Positions 13,007-19,066 of a stretch of 21,272 nt of DNA are shown in pieces (the stretch's first letter is position 1; the number at the start of each line of letters is the position of its first letter). The DNA is from a virus: positions 1 to 21,272 of IMG/VR virus record IMGVR_UViG_3300031951_001413; one strand, written 5' to 3'. Both the position numbers and the translations under genes were made by a program. The notes beneath the pieces were generated by a model, which was not told the DNA's origin, did no database searches, and worked only from the letters and a program-made list of their open reading frames with translations.

Positions 13007-13167
13007 TATTCTCCCCAATACTTGACAATGGTGTTCATGGTAATATGTAAGTGGCAATCACATGGGTCTCCCCCCATGTTTTCCTCAAATTCAAAGTGCG
13101 ATAGGTTGTCCTCATAAATCTCATTTACGAGTTCTGATATTGTGTATGGTTTGTATGTTGTGGTCAT
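13006..13167 (-). CDS. hypothetical 53-residue protein with C/H cluster, leaderless
   Basis: MTTTYKPYTISELVNEIYED... then GGDPCDCHLHITMNTIVKYWGE. The compact C-D-C-H-L-H cluster (34-39) may bind metal. Similar small proteins with DPCDCHLHI occur in actinophages. Overlaps the upstream stop as ATGA and the next start as TAATG. A TGTCAG-type promoter gives a leaderless start (TATGAT, 6 bases, ATG), so it may also be transcribed independently. Confidence 0.75.
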   Translation of the reverse strand: MTTTYKPYTISELVNEIYEDNLSHFEFEENMGGDPCDCHLHITMNTIVKYWGE

Positions 13168-13589
13168 GATAATATCATATCGCTAGGCACTGACATCTTA
13201 GATTGCCATAGGGAACAGTTTCTATCTAATCTATCACCAAAGACACGGATGTAGTCTGCGATATCCTCTGTTTGTTCTGTTAGACATTCTTTAACAGTAT
13301 CTACAGAGATAAACACTCTACCATTCCATAGACCCATTTGACCAATGTTAGTTGGTACTTCTAGACATCCATAAGTGTCCTGCTCCCAGCCTACTCCTTC
13401 TGAGCAAACCAAGGCATACTTATTGTCGCCAAATACATTCTTTTCTTCAAGGGTAACAAATAACAAATTATCTACTGTACATTCACTAAAGTCATTGCTA
13501 TACTGTAGACGATAGATATCATTTGCTATTGTTGCTAACTTCTTACCGTCAACTATTTGACCAATATATCCTTTTGATCTTTCACTCAT
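13164..13589 (-). CDS. hypothetical 141-residue protein
   Basis: MSERSKGYIGQIVDGKKLAT... mixed alpha/beta protein, no family recognised; note VGWEQDTYGCLEVPTNIGQMG in the middle. I chose ATG 13589, preceded by AAAGGAAACACC; upstream in-frame codons run into the promoter. First gene of the leftward unit that continues with the small overlapping genes. Confidence 0.78.
   Translation of the reverse strand: MSERSKGYIGQIVDGKKLATIANDIYRLQYSNDFSECTVDNLLFVTLEEKNVFGDNKYALVCSEGVGWEQDTYGCLEVPTNIGQMGLWNGRVFISVDTVKECLTEQTEDIADYIRVFGDRLDRNCSLWQSKMSVPSDMILS
13174..13195 (-). promoter_or_regulatory. TGTCAG-N10-TATGAT promoter (leaderless)
   Basis: TGTCAG at 13190-13195 and TATGAT at 13174-13179 on the minus strand, inside the 3' end of the 141-residue gene; ATG 13167 follows the -10 by 6 bases. 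Confidence 0.65.
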
Positions 13590-13620
13590 GGTGTTTCCTT
13601 TGGTTAGTAGGTATATATTA

Positions 13621-13649
13621 ATTTTACCCGAAAATGGGAAATAAATCAA
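13621..13649 (-). promoter_or_regulatory. promoter TTGATT-N17-TAAAAT, spacer with TTTCCCA
   Basis: -35 TTGATT (13644-13649) and -10 TAAAAT (13621-13626), 17-base spacer. The spacer contains TTTCCCATTTTC, closely similar to the promoter at 18231-18259 (TTTCCCAATTTC). Drives the 141-residue gene. In the same gap, GCAATGC and GCATTGC arms (about 13662 and 13702) form a weak hairpin. Confidence 0.8.
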
Positions 13650-13707
13650 GTCTCCGTAATGCAATGCTAATAAAATAAACAAAAATCCGGCACCGCTTTT
13701 TGCATTG

Positions 13708-13780
13708 CGCCCCGTACGAGATTTGAACTCGTGATCTTCACAGTGACAGTGTGATGATTTAACCGCTAATCTAACGGAGC
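13708..13780 (-). tRNA. tRNA-Asp (anticodon GTC)
   Basis: 73-nt cloverleaf: acceptor GCTCCGT/ACGGGGC with discriminator G (the aspartate identity base G73), anticodon stem TCACA/TGTGA with loop CTGTCAC (GTC), T arm ACGAG-TTCAAAT-CTCGT. No encoded CCA. Lies alone between the DUF932 unit and the next promoter, 46 bases from the DUF932 stop, and may be part of that transcript. Confidence 0.94.
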
Positions 13781-13783
13781 GTG

Positions 13784-13810
13784 TGAGCAGTTTTGATTCT
13801 TGCTCAGGAA
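13784..13810 (-). terminator. 3'-end hairpin family copy 1 (TGAGCA...TGCTCA)
   Basis: 6-bp stem TGAGCA (13784-13789) / TGCTCA (13801-13806), flanked by CCTGAGCA on the transcript side; 15 bases after the DUF932 stop and directly before tRNA-Asp. One of five copies in the window. Confidence 0.6.
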
Positions 13811-13825
13811 TTTTCTTTCGTTTGC

Positions 13826-14848
13826 TTATGCTAATTGCATAACATTTTGCACAACTTTTAGCAGACGATTTTTTTCTGCGTTGATAGCAGGGTCAAATCC
13901 GCTTGCGCTTGCAAGGATAGATTCGTTAGAACCACCACGAGCAGAACGATACCAGTCAAGACGCTCAGTAAGTGCATTGAACGCACCCCACGCATTACCA
14001 GCAATCATTCCATTGAATTCACCAGTGTAAATATCGTTGATAACATCAACTTTATTTTCCCACTTCTTCATTGAACCCTTAGAATCTTTTTCTGGCTTAG
14101 CATATGCAGCAAGAATGATGTCATTGAAATCCTTAGCAGAAACTTCTTTTTCAATCATAGCCTTAGCCATAACATCAAATTCGTCCATATAAGCATTAGC
14201 AAGACCAAGAGTTTCACGAGCAATCTGCACTTTACCATTTGCAGTTTGTGTGTGGCGAATCTTGAAAGATTGCTTGATACCCTTGTTCTTCTTGCGACCT
14301 ACGCCACCAAGAGCAAGGTTAAGAGTATTAGCGCACACAACACGAACAGGTGTTATGCTTGCTTGAATAGCGATTGAGCCATCGTGTGATGTGTTGATAA
14401 GTAAATAAGTCTTTACCTTATCTGCAACACCGCTAGGGTCTAGGATTGTTTCACGCTCTAGTGCTAATGCACCGAATACAACACGCCCACCCTTGATTGA
14501 GCCAGCAGTTTCCCAACGACCTCCGCCGTCTAGGATATTATCACCGAATGAGAATAAATCTTCATTCTGCAATACGTGATAACGCTCACCAACAACACCA
14601 AGAATATCAGTCTGGGTGTTATCAGTAGGATTAGTACGCAAGACATATTGGTAAGCCTTGTCGCTTGTTAGGTGTGCGGGTGTTTGCATATCTTCAAGGC
14701 GAACATTCCACCCATTAAGATTTGCAGCCTCTAGCATTTCTGCGGTTGTTTTTTCTTCGGTAAATACAGTACCCAATCCGTGCCAAGCAGGTTCTCTGAA
14801 TGAGGCGAATGAGGTTTTACCATTTTGTGTTTCTAAGTCGTGAGCCAC
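13826..14848 (-). CDS. DUF932 phage/plasmid-like protein
   Basis: 340 residues, starting at a GTG (14848) preceded by AGAAGGAAA. Typical DUF932 (TIGR03299) start MAHDLETQNGKTSFASFREP followed by AWHGLGTVF, then GVVGERYHVLQNEDLFSFGD, and INTSHDGSIAIQASITPVRVVCANTLNLAL, all family hallmarks. It is common in actinophages and plasmids; its role is unknown, with suggestions of DNA-related activity only. Expressed from a TGTCAG-type promoter with an upstream CRP-like site. Its size is normal for the family. Confidence 0.92.
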   Translation of the reverse strand: MAHDLETQNGKTSFASFREPAWHGLGTVFTEEKTTAEMLEAANLNGWNVRLEDMQTPAHLTSDKAYQYVLRTNPTDNTQTDILGVVGERYHVLQNEDLFSFGDNILDGGGRWETAGSIKGGRVVFGALALERETILDPSGVADKVKTYLLINTSHDGSIAIQASITPVRVVCANTLNLALGGVGRKKNKGIKQSFKIRHTQTANGKVQIARETLGLANAYMDEFDVMAKAMIEKEVSAKDFNDIILAAYAKPEKDSKGSMKKWENKVDVINDIYTGEFNGMIAGNAWGAFNALTERLDWYRSARGGSNESILASASGFDPAINAEKNRLLKVVQNVMQLA

Positions 14849-14878
14849 GATTTCCTTCTTTCTTTTGTTGTTAATCTA

Positions 14879-14900
14879 ATCATACACCTAGCCACCGACA
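14879..14900 (-). promoter_or_regulatory. TGTCGG-N10-TATGAT promoter of DUF932
   Basis: TGTCGG (one base from TGTCAG) at 14895-14900 and TATGAT at 14879-14884, minus strand. A TTGCAT lies 17 bases upstream of the -10 as a possible -35. The DUF932 leader is about 30 bases with AAGGAAA. Confidence 0.65.
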
Positions 14901-14948
14901 AATGCAAATCAGGATAGTTAAATAGGGGTAAATCGGACATTTTGGGAA

Positions 14949-14964
14949 TGTGGGGAATCTCACA
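14949..14964. promoter_or_regulatory. CRP/GlxR-like palindrome, TGTGG-N6-TCACA
   Basis: One mismatch from the TGTGA-N6-TCACA consensus; centre 75 bp upstream of the DUF932 -10 centre. Confidence 0.55.
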
Positions 14965-15008
14965 TAATCGTAACTTGACAAACCAGGCTGGGCGTGCCGG
15001 AATTTACA

Positions 15009-15121
15009 AGTGGTAGTGTGCCCTGTTGCTTATAGATCATCCTTCTGATGAACTCCAGGTATTCTTATTCTTACGAGATAAGCACCCACTTACTCAACAC
15101 ACTACCACTCTAATAAGTGGG
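15009..15121 (-). ncRNA. structured RNA element with interlocked helices
   Basis: On the minus strand a 12-bp perfect helix AGTGGTAGTGTG / CACACTACCACT pairs 15098-15109 with 15009-15020. An inner 7-bp helix (TGCTTAT/ATAAGCA: 15078-15084 with 15027-15033) and a 5-bp hairpin (15037-15051, loop 15042-15046) nest inside. A second 8-bp helix CCCACTTA / TAAGTGGG pairs 15114-15121 with 15085-15092 and crosses the 12-bp helix, so the two form a pseudoknot or exclude each other. It lies in the 3' region of the 159-residue gene. No known RNA family recognised. Confidence 0.55.
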
Positions 15122-15129
15122 AATATTGG

Positions 15130-15158
15130 TGAGCCGTTTACATGGACACTGCTCAGGT
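15130..15158 (-). terminator. 3'-end hairpin family copy 5
   Basis: TGAGC (15130-15134) / GCTCA (15151-15155) with ACCTGAGCA on the transcript side; 26 bases after the stop at 15185, just before the structured RNA element. Confidence 0.5.
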
Positions 15159-15163
15159 CCCTT

Positions 15164-15183
15164 TTTCATAGCCCCCTATGAAA
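15164..15183 (-). terminator. 8-bp hairpin right after a stop codon
   Basis: TTTCATAG / CTATGAAA with a 4-base loop, 1-2 bases after the stop of the 159-residue gene. No T-run after it on the minus strand; likely a transcript-end or decay-blocking structure. Confidence 0.5.
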
Positions 15184-15184
15184 C

Positions 15185-15664
15185 TTAGTAGTGCTCCTCA
15201 AGAGATACTTCGTCAACACAAAAGTCTGCATCATAGTCATATGAATTTAAATCAACATCGACTGAAACATTACTTAAGTCAAAGTCTTCTGCTTCTGCAA
15301 TTGGTACACGCACTGTTCCTGTAAATGTTACAGTTCCTTGTACTTCAATTTCCTTGGTAGGATTAATACCAAAGTATTCACAGATTCCAGCAAGAACCTC
15401 ATCCTTTTCATAGTTAGGATTAGTCCATTCAATAACTTGCTCATCTAGTCCATTGATAAGATTCTCTAACTTATCAAGTCTCTTAGTATTATTGCGTGAT
15501 ACGTGTAGGTCCCATTCAATATCGGTAACCTTGCTTGTTAAGAATGTAGGCACTTCAGGTGCAGCATATGTATCTGGAATTGCCTTATAAGTAACCAGTA
15601 AGTGCGGGTTGTATGCGACGGTTAACTTATCTTCTGTTACCGCTTCAAGTATATTAGTTGACAT
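15185..15664 (-). CDS. hypothetical 159-residue acidic protein
   Basis: MSTNILEAVTEDKLTVAYNP... The middle segment (VSRNNTKRLDKLENLINGLD) is helical; the end has beta strands (TVTFTGTVRVPIAEAEDF) followed by a very acidic tail. Proteins of this kind are frequent in actinophages, function unknown. Starts 5 bases after the end of the 87-residue gene and is co-transcribed with it. Confidence 0.8.
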   Translation of the reverse strand: MSTNILEAVTEDKLTVAYNPHLLVTYKAIPDTYAAPEVPTFLTSKVTDIEWDLHVSRNNTKRLDKLENLINGLDEQVIEWTNPNYEKDEVLAGICEYFGINPTKEIEVQGTVTFTGTVRVPIAEAEDFDLSNVSVDVDLNSYDYDADFCVDEVSLEEHY

Positions 15665-15669
15665 AGGGG

Positions 15670-15933
15670 TTATTCCATTTCTTGTTCTAGTTGGTCGAAT
15701 TCTTTAATGGTATCTACCATATCGTTCATCTGACTTTCTGTCAAACAAACTGATGTAACCAATGTAGCAGTTAGGGCTGACAAACTGGCTGAGTATTTAA
15801 ATAAGAACTGAACAAACTCTTCGTCTGTCATTTCGTTTCTTGCGTGGTATAAATGTCCAGCCATATCCATAATCATATTATCGTGAACGGCTGAGGCAGT
15901 TGCATCTTGGATTGCTATCGCTGTTGCTATCAT
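15670..15933 (-). CDS. hypothetical 87-residue protein
   Basis: MIATAIAIQDATASAVHDNM... alpha-helical, with a mildly hydrophobic centre (FKYSASLSALTATLVTSVCL). Strong ribosome site GAAGGAG. First gene of a two-gene unit driven by a TGTCAG promoter and a perfect CRP-like site. No family recognised. Confidence 0.78.
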   Translation of the reverse strand: MIATAIAIQDATASAVHDNMIMDMAGHLYHARNEMTDEEFVQFLFKYSASLSALTATLVTSVCLTESQMNDMVDTIKEFDQLEQEME

Positions 15934-15962
15934 AGGGGTCTCCTTCTTTGTGGTTTAATATA

Positions 15963-15984
15963 AGTATACATATGAGGACTGACA
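15963..15984 (-). promoter_or_regulatory. TGTCAG-N10-TATACT promoter
   Basis: TGTCAG at 15979-15984 and TATACT at 15963-15968 on the minus strand, upstream of the 87-residue gene. Confidence 0.72.
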
Positions 15985-16022
15985 AGTACAAATGGGAATC
16001 GTAACTATCTCATATAATGAGA

Positions 16023-16038
16023 TGTGATGTTGATCACA
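16023..16038. promoter_or_regulatory. perfect CRP/GlxR-like palindrome TGTGA-N6-TCACA
   Basis: TGTGATGTTGATCACA, perfect at all ten consensus positions; centre 65 bp upstream of the -10 centre at 15963-15968. Confidence 0.68.
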
Positions 16039-16056
16039 CGAGCCCGGCAAAATTTT

Positions 16057-16081
16057 TGAGCCTTTTTCCATCATGCTCAGG
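16057..16081 (-). terminator. 3'-end hairpin family copy 2
   Basis: TGAGC (16057-16061) / GCTCA (16075-16079), CCTGAGCA on the transcript side, 82 bases after the stop of the 56-residue gene. The 124 bases between 16039 and 16162 hold no gene; a CACCT/AGGTG hairpin (about 16097-16115) is also present. Confidence 0.5.
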
Positions 16082-16162
16082 ATGTATGGGTTCTTGCACC
16101 TGCCCAATAAGGTGGCTCTATAGTATTTCTATTATCGCCCTAATCAGCCTGGCGAATTCTTT

Positions 16163-16333
16163 TTACTTAGATGTTTTTACCATAGCAAATCGGTGTGCGC
16201 CATTTGCTAACTGTAATGAAACTCTAGTAAGTTTAGAATTGATAGGTGTAAAGTTGCTAATACGACCTGTAATTCCTGTTTTGCTTGTTGTGAATAAATC
16301 ACCAATTTGGTAAGTGTATCCGCCTAGTGTCAT
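16163..16333 (-). CDS. 56-residue small protein, paralogue of the gene at 16977
   Basis: MTLGGYTYQIGDLFTTSKTG ITGRI... then VSLQLANGAHRFAMVKTSK. The pattern YxxGDxxTTxKxxxxGxIxxx...VxLxxxGxxRx aligns with the 54-residue protein encoded at 16977-17141, so the two are paralogues. Strand-rich and SH3-barrel-like in appearance, with no assigned role. AAAGG lies upstream of the ATG. It is probably co-transcribed with the 141-residue gene. Confidence 0.72.
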   Translation of the reverse strand: MTLGGYTYQIGDLFTTSKTGITGRISNFTPINSKLTRVSLQLANGAHRFAMVKTSK

Positions 16334-16371
16334 TTTGGGTCTTGCCTTTCTGTTGTGGTGTTTAGAGTTGG

Positions 16372-16400
16372 TGAGCAGTTTTAGTAGTCATACTCAGGAC
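16372..16400 (-). terminator. 3'-end hairpin family copy 3 (covarying)
   Basis: TGAGCA (16372-16377) / TACTCA (16391-16396): the stem keeps 6 pairs with a G-U instead of G-C relative to copies 1 and 4. It is 16 bases after the stop of the 141-residue gene at 16417. Confidence 0.55.
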
Positions 16401-16416
16401 TTTTCCTTAGTAGGAA

Positions 16417-16842
16417 TTATAGGTAGCGTGCTACCGCATTATATGTAGAAGTATTTACAACTTCCTCATCTGTCATCTTTAGGATACGAATTGCATTTGC
16501 AATTTCCTCTTTCTGACTTTGATATTCGTGAGTGTGTAGCACTACGAAATCACGATTTGGTTCTACTGGCATATCGCTTTCTTTTGCTACGATAATATCG
16601 TAGTCAATGTTTAGCGTGTTGTTGTATGAACGATATGAAGTGCGGAAGTTGGTTGCCTTCTTGATGTTAGCAATAGCGTATTCTTGAACTTCTTTACGCC
16701 ACTTCTCTCTTGCCTTCTCATACTTTGCTTCATTGGCTTCTTGTGAAGTCCAATCAAGTTCTAGTTTATTTAGTGCCTGTTCTAGTGCCTTGATTACCTT
16801 TGGTGTTGCGATTTTTACTGAGATTGCTTTTCCTCTTGACAT
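16417..16842 (-). CDS. hypothetical 141-residue protein
   Basis: MSRGKAISVKIATPKVIKAL... helical, strongly charged, with a long KLELDWTSQEANEAKYEKAREKW coiled-coil-like part (about 27-50), then an FVVLHTHEYQSQKEEIANAI segment and a C-terminal helix. Strong ribosome site AAAAGGAAA. Own TGTCAG promoter. No family recognised; similar proteins appear in actinophages. Confidence 0.8.
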   Translation of the reverse strand: MSRGKAISVKIATPKVIKALEQALNKLELDWTSQEANEAKYEKAREKWRKEVQEYAIANIKKATNFRTSYRSYNNTLNIDYDIIVAKESDMPVEPNRDFVVLHTHEYQSQKEEIANAIRILKMTDEEVVNTSTYNAVARYL

Positions 16843-16872
16843 TGGTTTCCTTTTCTTTGGTGGTTAGTTTCT

Positions 16873-16894
16873 ATTGTAGGGGGTGGGTCTGACA
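16873..16894 (-). promoter_or_regulatory. TGTCAG-N10-TACAAT promoter
   Basis: TGTCAG at 16889-16894 and TACAAT at 16873-16878 (minus). A CCCCC-GAA-GGGGG hairpin sits immediately upstream; no CRP-like site is present here. Confidence 0.65.
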
Positions 16895-16909
16895 TTTCCC
16901 CCGAAGGGG

Positions 16910-16948
16910 GGAGAGTTCTTACTTACGACATTGGGCTAGATACTCTCC
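16910..16948 (-). terminator. hairpin GGAGAGT / ACTCTCC after the 54-residue gene
   Basis: 7-bp perfect stem with a 25-base loop, about 29 bases after the stop at 16977. It probably ends the upstream transcript; no T-run. Confidence 0.4.
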
Positions 16949-16976
16949 TAAACTGCCCCTGTTTCGTTATTTTATT

Positions 16977-17141
16977 TTACTTGGCTGTCCAAGTTGTGTA
17001 TCGGGTCTTTCCCTCTACATCTAGCGCAACACGGACATTTCCGTTAGCCTGTGGAATAATCTCCTTGATTACTCCTGTGACTTTGGACTTCTGTGTTGTG
17101 TAGGTATCTCCTACTTTGTAAGTTGCGGTTGCTACTGACAT
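16977..17141 (-). CDS. 54-residue small protein, paralogue of the gene at 16163
   Basis: MSVATATYKVGDTYTTQKSK VTGVI... NVRVALDVEGKTRYTTWTAK. Shares YxxGDxxTTxKxxxxGxI and a C-terminal VxLxxxGxxRx strand with the 56-residue protein. Ribosome site AAAGGAAA; own TGTCAG promoter and a perfect CRP-like site upstream. Role unknown. Confidence 0.75.
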   Translation of the reverse strand: MSVATATYKVGDTYTTQKSKVTGVIKEIIPQANGNVRVALDVEGKTRYTTWTAK

Positions 17142-17171
17142 TGTATTTCCTTTCGTTAGGTTGATATTATT

Positions 17172-17193
17172 ATTTTACTACTACCTACTGACA
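17172..17193 (-). promoter_or_regulatory. TGTCAG-N10-TAAAAT promoter
   Basis: TGTCAG at 17188-17193 and TAAAAT at 17172-17177 (minus). TTGCAT lies 18 bases upstream of the -10 as a possible -35. Confidence 0.68.
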
Positions 17194-17242
17194 AAATGCA
17201 AGTCGGAAGGGTAAAAATCTCACTATTTGATACATTTTTGAT

Positions 17243-17258
17243 TGTGATATAAATCACA
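17243..17258. promoter_or_regulatory. perfect CRP/GlxR-like palindrome TGTGA-N6-TCACA
   Basis: TGTGATATAAATCACA; centre 76 bp upstream of the -10 centre at 17172-17177. Beside it lie the repeats TGTCCGATA and TGTCCAGA (17259-17280, minus). Confidence 0.68.
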
Positions 17259-17282
17259 TCTGGACATATCGGACATTACGGA

Positions 17283-17345
17283 CTATTGGGTAAGAAACAT
17301 TAGAAATAGCCATAGCAGAATATATAAGATTATACTGTTATCCAT
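17283..17345 (-). CDS. possible 20-residue hydrophobic peptide
   Basis: MDNSIILYILLWLFLMFLTQ, one membrane helix, starting 10 bases after the GP88 stop. Ribosome site weak (GTGAG), so this is uncertain; it is reported because other membrane microproteins (26, 31, 33 and 50 residues) occur in the window. Confidence 0.3.
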   Translation of the reverse strand: MDNSIILYILLWLFLMFLTQ

Positions 17346-17355
17346 TGTTGGTATC

Positions 17356-18078
17356 TCACTTTTTAGTTGCGGAAAAAACTATGTCTGCCTTCGAGTATAC
17401 ACACAATCCGCAAGAAACGCAAGCCGAGCCTTTCTGTGAGATAAGTGGAATAGACTTATTATTCTCAGGGCACTTAGCACCAGGCTTATTGAATAACTCT
17501 TTCATATCCCCTTGACCGATAGCAAAATTTTTGGCAAGGTATGCAAGTCTAATACCATGATTACTCTTTAGGTCAACGCCTACACTCTTATTCTCGCTAT
17601 CTGTAGAATAATATAAAGATAGATTAGGAATGTCTTTTAGGATAAGCGCTGCAGACTTAACTCTAGTGTATACCCAGAATTGAATATCAGGTTGCTCTTC
17701 GATTACTGAACGCCATGCTTGTGCGTACTCATCGTTAAAGAAATCGCCATCCCAGTGAATGCGAAATAGCATAGGGGCATTGCGTCTAACACAATCTGTT
17801 TTAAACTCTGCAATCATTTCTGAAATTAGTGTGTACATCTCAACACGATCAGCATTACGTAGTAATTCCCAGTTATGCAATAAGTTTTTCTTTACTGTTG
17901 GGAATACCTTTTCCAATTTGCCTGCATAGCAAACACTCTCGCAGACACTCGTAGCGCCAGGACATGAATAGTTTTTTCCTGCAGGTAATCCGAATGTATT
18001 TGCGATACTTGCTTGTTTTCCATTTGGGGTGACGGCATTTGCTACTTTCCTATCTTTGCTTCTAAGTAATTTTGACAT
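17356..18078 (-). CDS. GP88-family protein (mycobacteriophage gene product 88 type)
   Basis: 240 residues. Starts MSKLLRSKDRKVANAVTPNG; has NYSCPGATSVCESVCYAGK (cysteines 39, 46 and 50), FRIHWDGDFFNDEYAQAW (105-122), FWVYTR (134-139) and a C-terminal CVSCGLC (220-226). This set is diagnostic of the GP88 family, found in many actinophages with no known function. Seven cysteines in two clusters plus C203 suggest an iron-sulphur or zinc centre, and the FxIHxxGDF...YTR pattern recalls a TIM-barrel enzyme; both are inference. Own TGTCAG promoter inside the upstream gene. Confidence 0.9.
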   Translation of the reverse strand: MSKLLRSKDRKVANAVTPNGKQASIANTFGLPAGKNYSCPGATSVCESVCYAGKLEKVFPTVKKNLLHNWELLRNADRVEMYTLISEMIAEFKTDCVRRNAPMLFRIHWDGDFFNDEYAQAWRSVIEEQPDIQFWVYTRVKSAALILKDIPNLSLYYSTDSENKSVGVDLKSNHGIRLAYLAKNFAIGQGDMKELFNKPGAKCPENNKSIPLISQKGSACVSCGLCVYSKADIVFSATKK

Positions 18079-18084
18079 GGTGGA

Positions 18085-18225
18085 TTACTCACTTTCTTTC
18101 TTTAATTCTAGCATTAGGGACTGACATTTCTTGCGGTTGTATTTCTTTTTATTAGGGACCGATGAGGCAGCATTGCTACGGCGTAATTCCATAAGCCTGC
18201 GTAATTCCTCTGGTGTTTTTTTCAT
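18085..18225 (-). CDS. 46-residue basic protein, leaderless
   Basis: MKKTPEELRRLMELRRSNAA... NKKKYNRKKCQSLMLELKK. Basic helical protein with an LRRSNAA motif seen in several small actinophage proteins. Ends 6 bases before the GP88 start. A near-consensus promoter (TTGATA-N17-TAAGAT) ends 5 bases before its ATG, and no ribosome site is visible, so it is predicted leaderless. Confidence 0.72.
   Translation of the reverse strand: MKKTPEELRRLMELRRSNAASSVPNKKKYNRKKCQSLMLELKKESE
18105..18126 (-). promoter_or_regulatory. TGTCAG-N10-TAGAAT promoter of GP88
   Basis: TGTCAG at 18121-18126 and TAGAAT at 18105-18110 (minus), inside the 3' part of the 46-residue gene, about 27 bases before the GP88 ATG. 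No CRP-like site upstream. Confidence 0.6.
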
Positions 18226-18230
18226 ACTTA

Positions 18231-18259
18231 ATCTTAGCAGAAATTGGGAAAAATATCAA
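18231..18259 (-). promoter_or_regulatory. promoter TTGATA-N17-TAAGAT, spacer with TTTCCCA
   Basis: -35 TTGATA (18254-18259) and -10 TAAGAT (18231-18236), 17-base spacer containing TTTCCCAATTTC. Near copy of the promoter at 13621-13649. ATG 18225 follows after 5 bases. Confidence 0.8.
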
Positions 18260-18326
18260 CTCCCCATAATCAGGAGGTTCTGGACAAAACGGACACGCCG
18301 GGGTTTTTATGCAGTGTTATGAATTT

Positions 18327-18569
18327 TTATTCATCATCATCTATAAAGACATACAACTTAAACATATCTTCATAGGTGCAAAGAGTTTCTTCTACTTCAT
18401 CATATTCATTCTTATGAGTAATTGTATAGTTATCTCCAGTAGCGTCATCAACTACTGAAATAACTTCCACAATATCATTATCAATATTGATCAAGTCACC
18501 TTCCATTAACTGGCTAGGTGTAAGTAAGTCTGCATACACAAATTTCATATTTGTTATTGTAGCAGTCAT
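18327..18569 (-). CDS. hypothetical 80-residue acidic protein
   Basis: MTATITNMKFVYADLLTPSQ LMEGDLI... beta-strand pattern (GDLINIDNDIVEVISVVDD) resembling a small beta barrel, ending in an acidic LYVFIDDDE. Ribosome site GAGGAATA. Follows the 94-residue gene by one base. A hairpin ATGAAT/ATTCAT spans its stop codon. Function unknown. Confidence 0.78.
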   Translation of the reverse strand: MTATITNMKFVYADLLTPSQLMEGDLINIDNDIVEVISVVDDATGDNYTITHKNEYDEVEETLCTYEDMFKLYVFIDDDE

Positions 18570-18570
18570 T

Positions 18571-18855
18571 TTAGTATTCCTCTTCAGGTAGCCAGAATGA
18601 TAAGTGGTGCTGGTCTACGATAGCCCTTGCAGGTGCTTGCGTTGAGCCACGATATAAAATCTGAAAGTCACCAACTTTTGGCATATCAATCATTCGGTCA
18701 TAGTCCTCATCATAGTAAGCGTCAATAGCCTCAATGCAAGGTTGTACCATTTCTGCGGGTACTGGAGGATAGTGATTACCCTTCAAGTGATAGAGAATCT
18801 GAGTCTCCAAGTCTAATACTGTATCTTGAATTCCTAGTGCGGTTACTGAACCCAT
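18571..18855 (-). CDS. hypothetical 94-residue protein
   Basis: MGSVTALGIQDTVLDLETQI... with conserved-looking HLKGNHYPPVP (23-33), a segment typical of small actinophage proteins of unknown role, and an end with QHHLSFWLPEEEY. Separated from neighbours by one base on each side, so it is part of a four-gene unit. Confidence 0.78.
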   Translation of the reverse strand: MGSVTALGIQDTVLDLETQILYHLKGNHYPPVPAEMVQPCIEAIDAYYDEDYDRMIDMPKVGDFQILYRGSTQAPARAIVDQHHLSFWLPEEEY

Positions 18856-18856
18856 A

Positions 18857-19066
18857 TTATTTTACACTCACATTTCCGTTGCGGTAGAAGGTCTTAGTAT
18901 ACATTTTGCCAGTAGGGTCTGACAAGTTATAGGTTGCGTATTCTTTAGCGTCGCCAAAGTCTACACATTTAGTCCAAGCGTTTACTGCCTCTAGCATATC
19001 GCTAACACGCAGGGTATTTACAAGTTCTCCATCATATGAAGTAGTAAGTGAGTAGTTATATTCCAT
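18857..19066 (-). CDS. hypothetical 69-residue protein
   Basis: MEYNYSLTTSYDGELVNTLR... beta-rich small protein ending KTFYRNGNVSVK. Starts as TAATG overlap with the zinc-ribbon gene. Family not recognised, although an RVSDMLEAVNAWTKCVDFGDA-like helix is typical of small phage proteins. Confidence 0.75.
   Translation of the reverse strand: MEYNYSLTTSYDGELVNTLRVSDMLEAVNAWTKCVDFGDAKEYATYNLSDPTGKMYTKTFYRNGNVSVK

Noticed and set aside
13164-13682. 172-residue version of the 141-residue gene
   Set aside because: The extra N-terminal part would cover the promoter at 13621-13649; the ATG at 13589 has a strong ribosome site.
15030-15090. Hammerhead ribozyme suggested by CTGATGA near 15045 and CGAGA near 15074
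   Set aside because: The CGAAA box is altered, no stem II follows CTGATGA and the strand is opposite to gene transcription.
15761-15782. TGTCAG-N10-TACATT inside the 87-residue gene
   Set aside because: Correct spacing but inside a coding region about 100 bases from the next start; a chance match cannot be excluded, so it was not listed as a promoter.
16017-16313. 98-residue rightward reading frame
   Set aside because: Runs opposite to the 56-residue gene and through the CRP-like site and hairpin; no ribosome site.
16895-16912. CCCCC-GAA-GGGGG hairpin as an intrinsic terminator
   Set aside because: No T-run on either strand; it lies directly behind the TGTCAG element and may instead be part of the promoter region.
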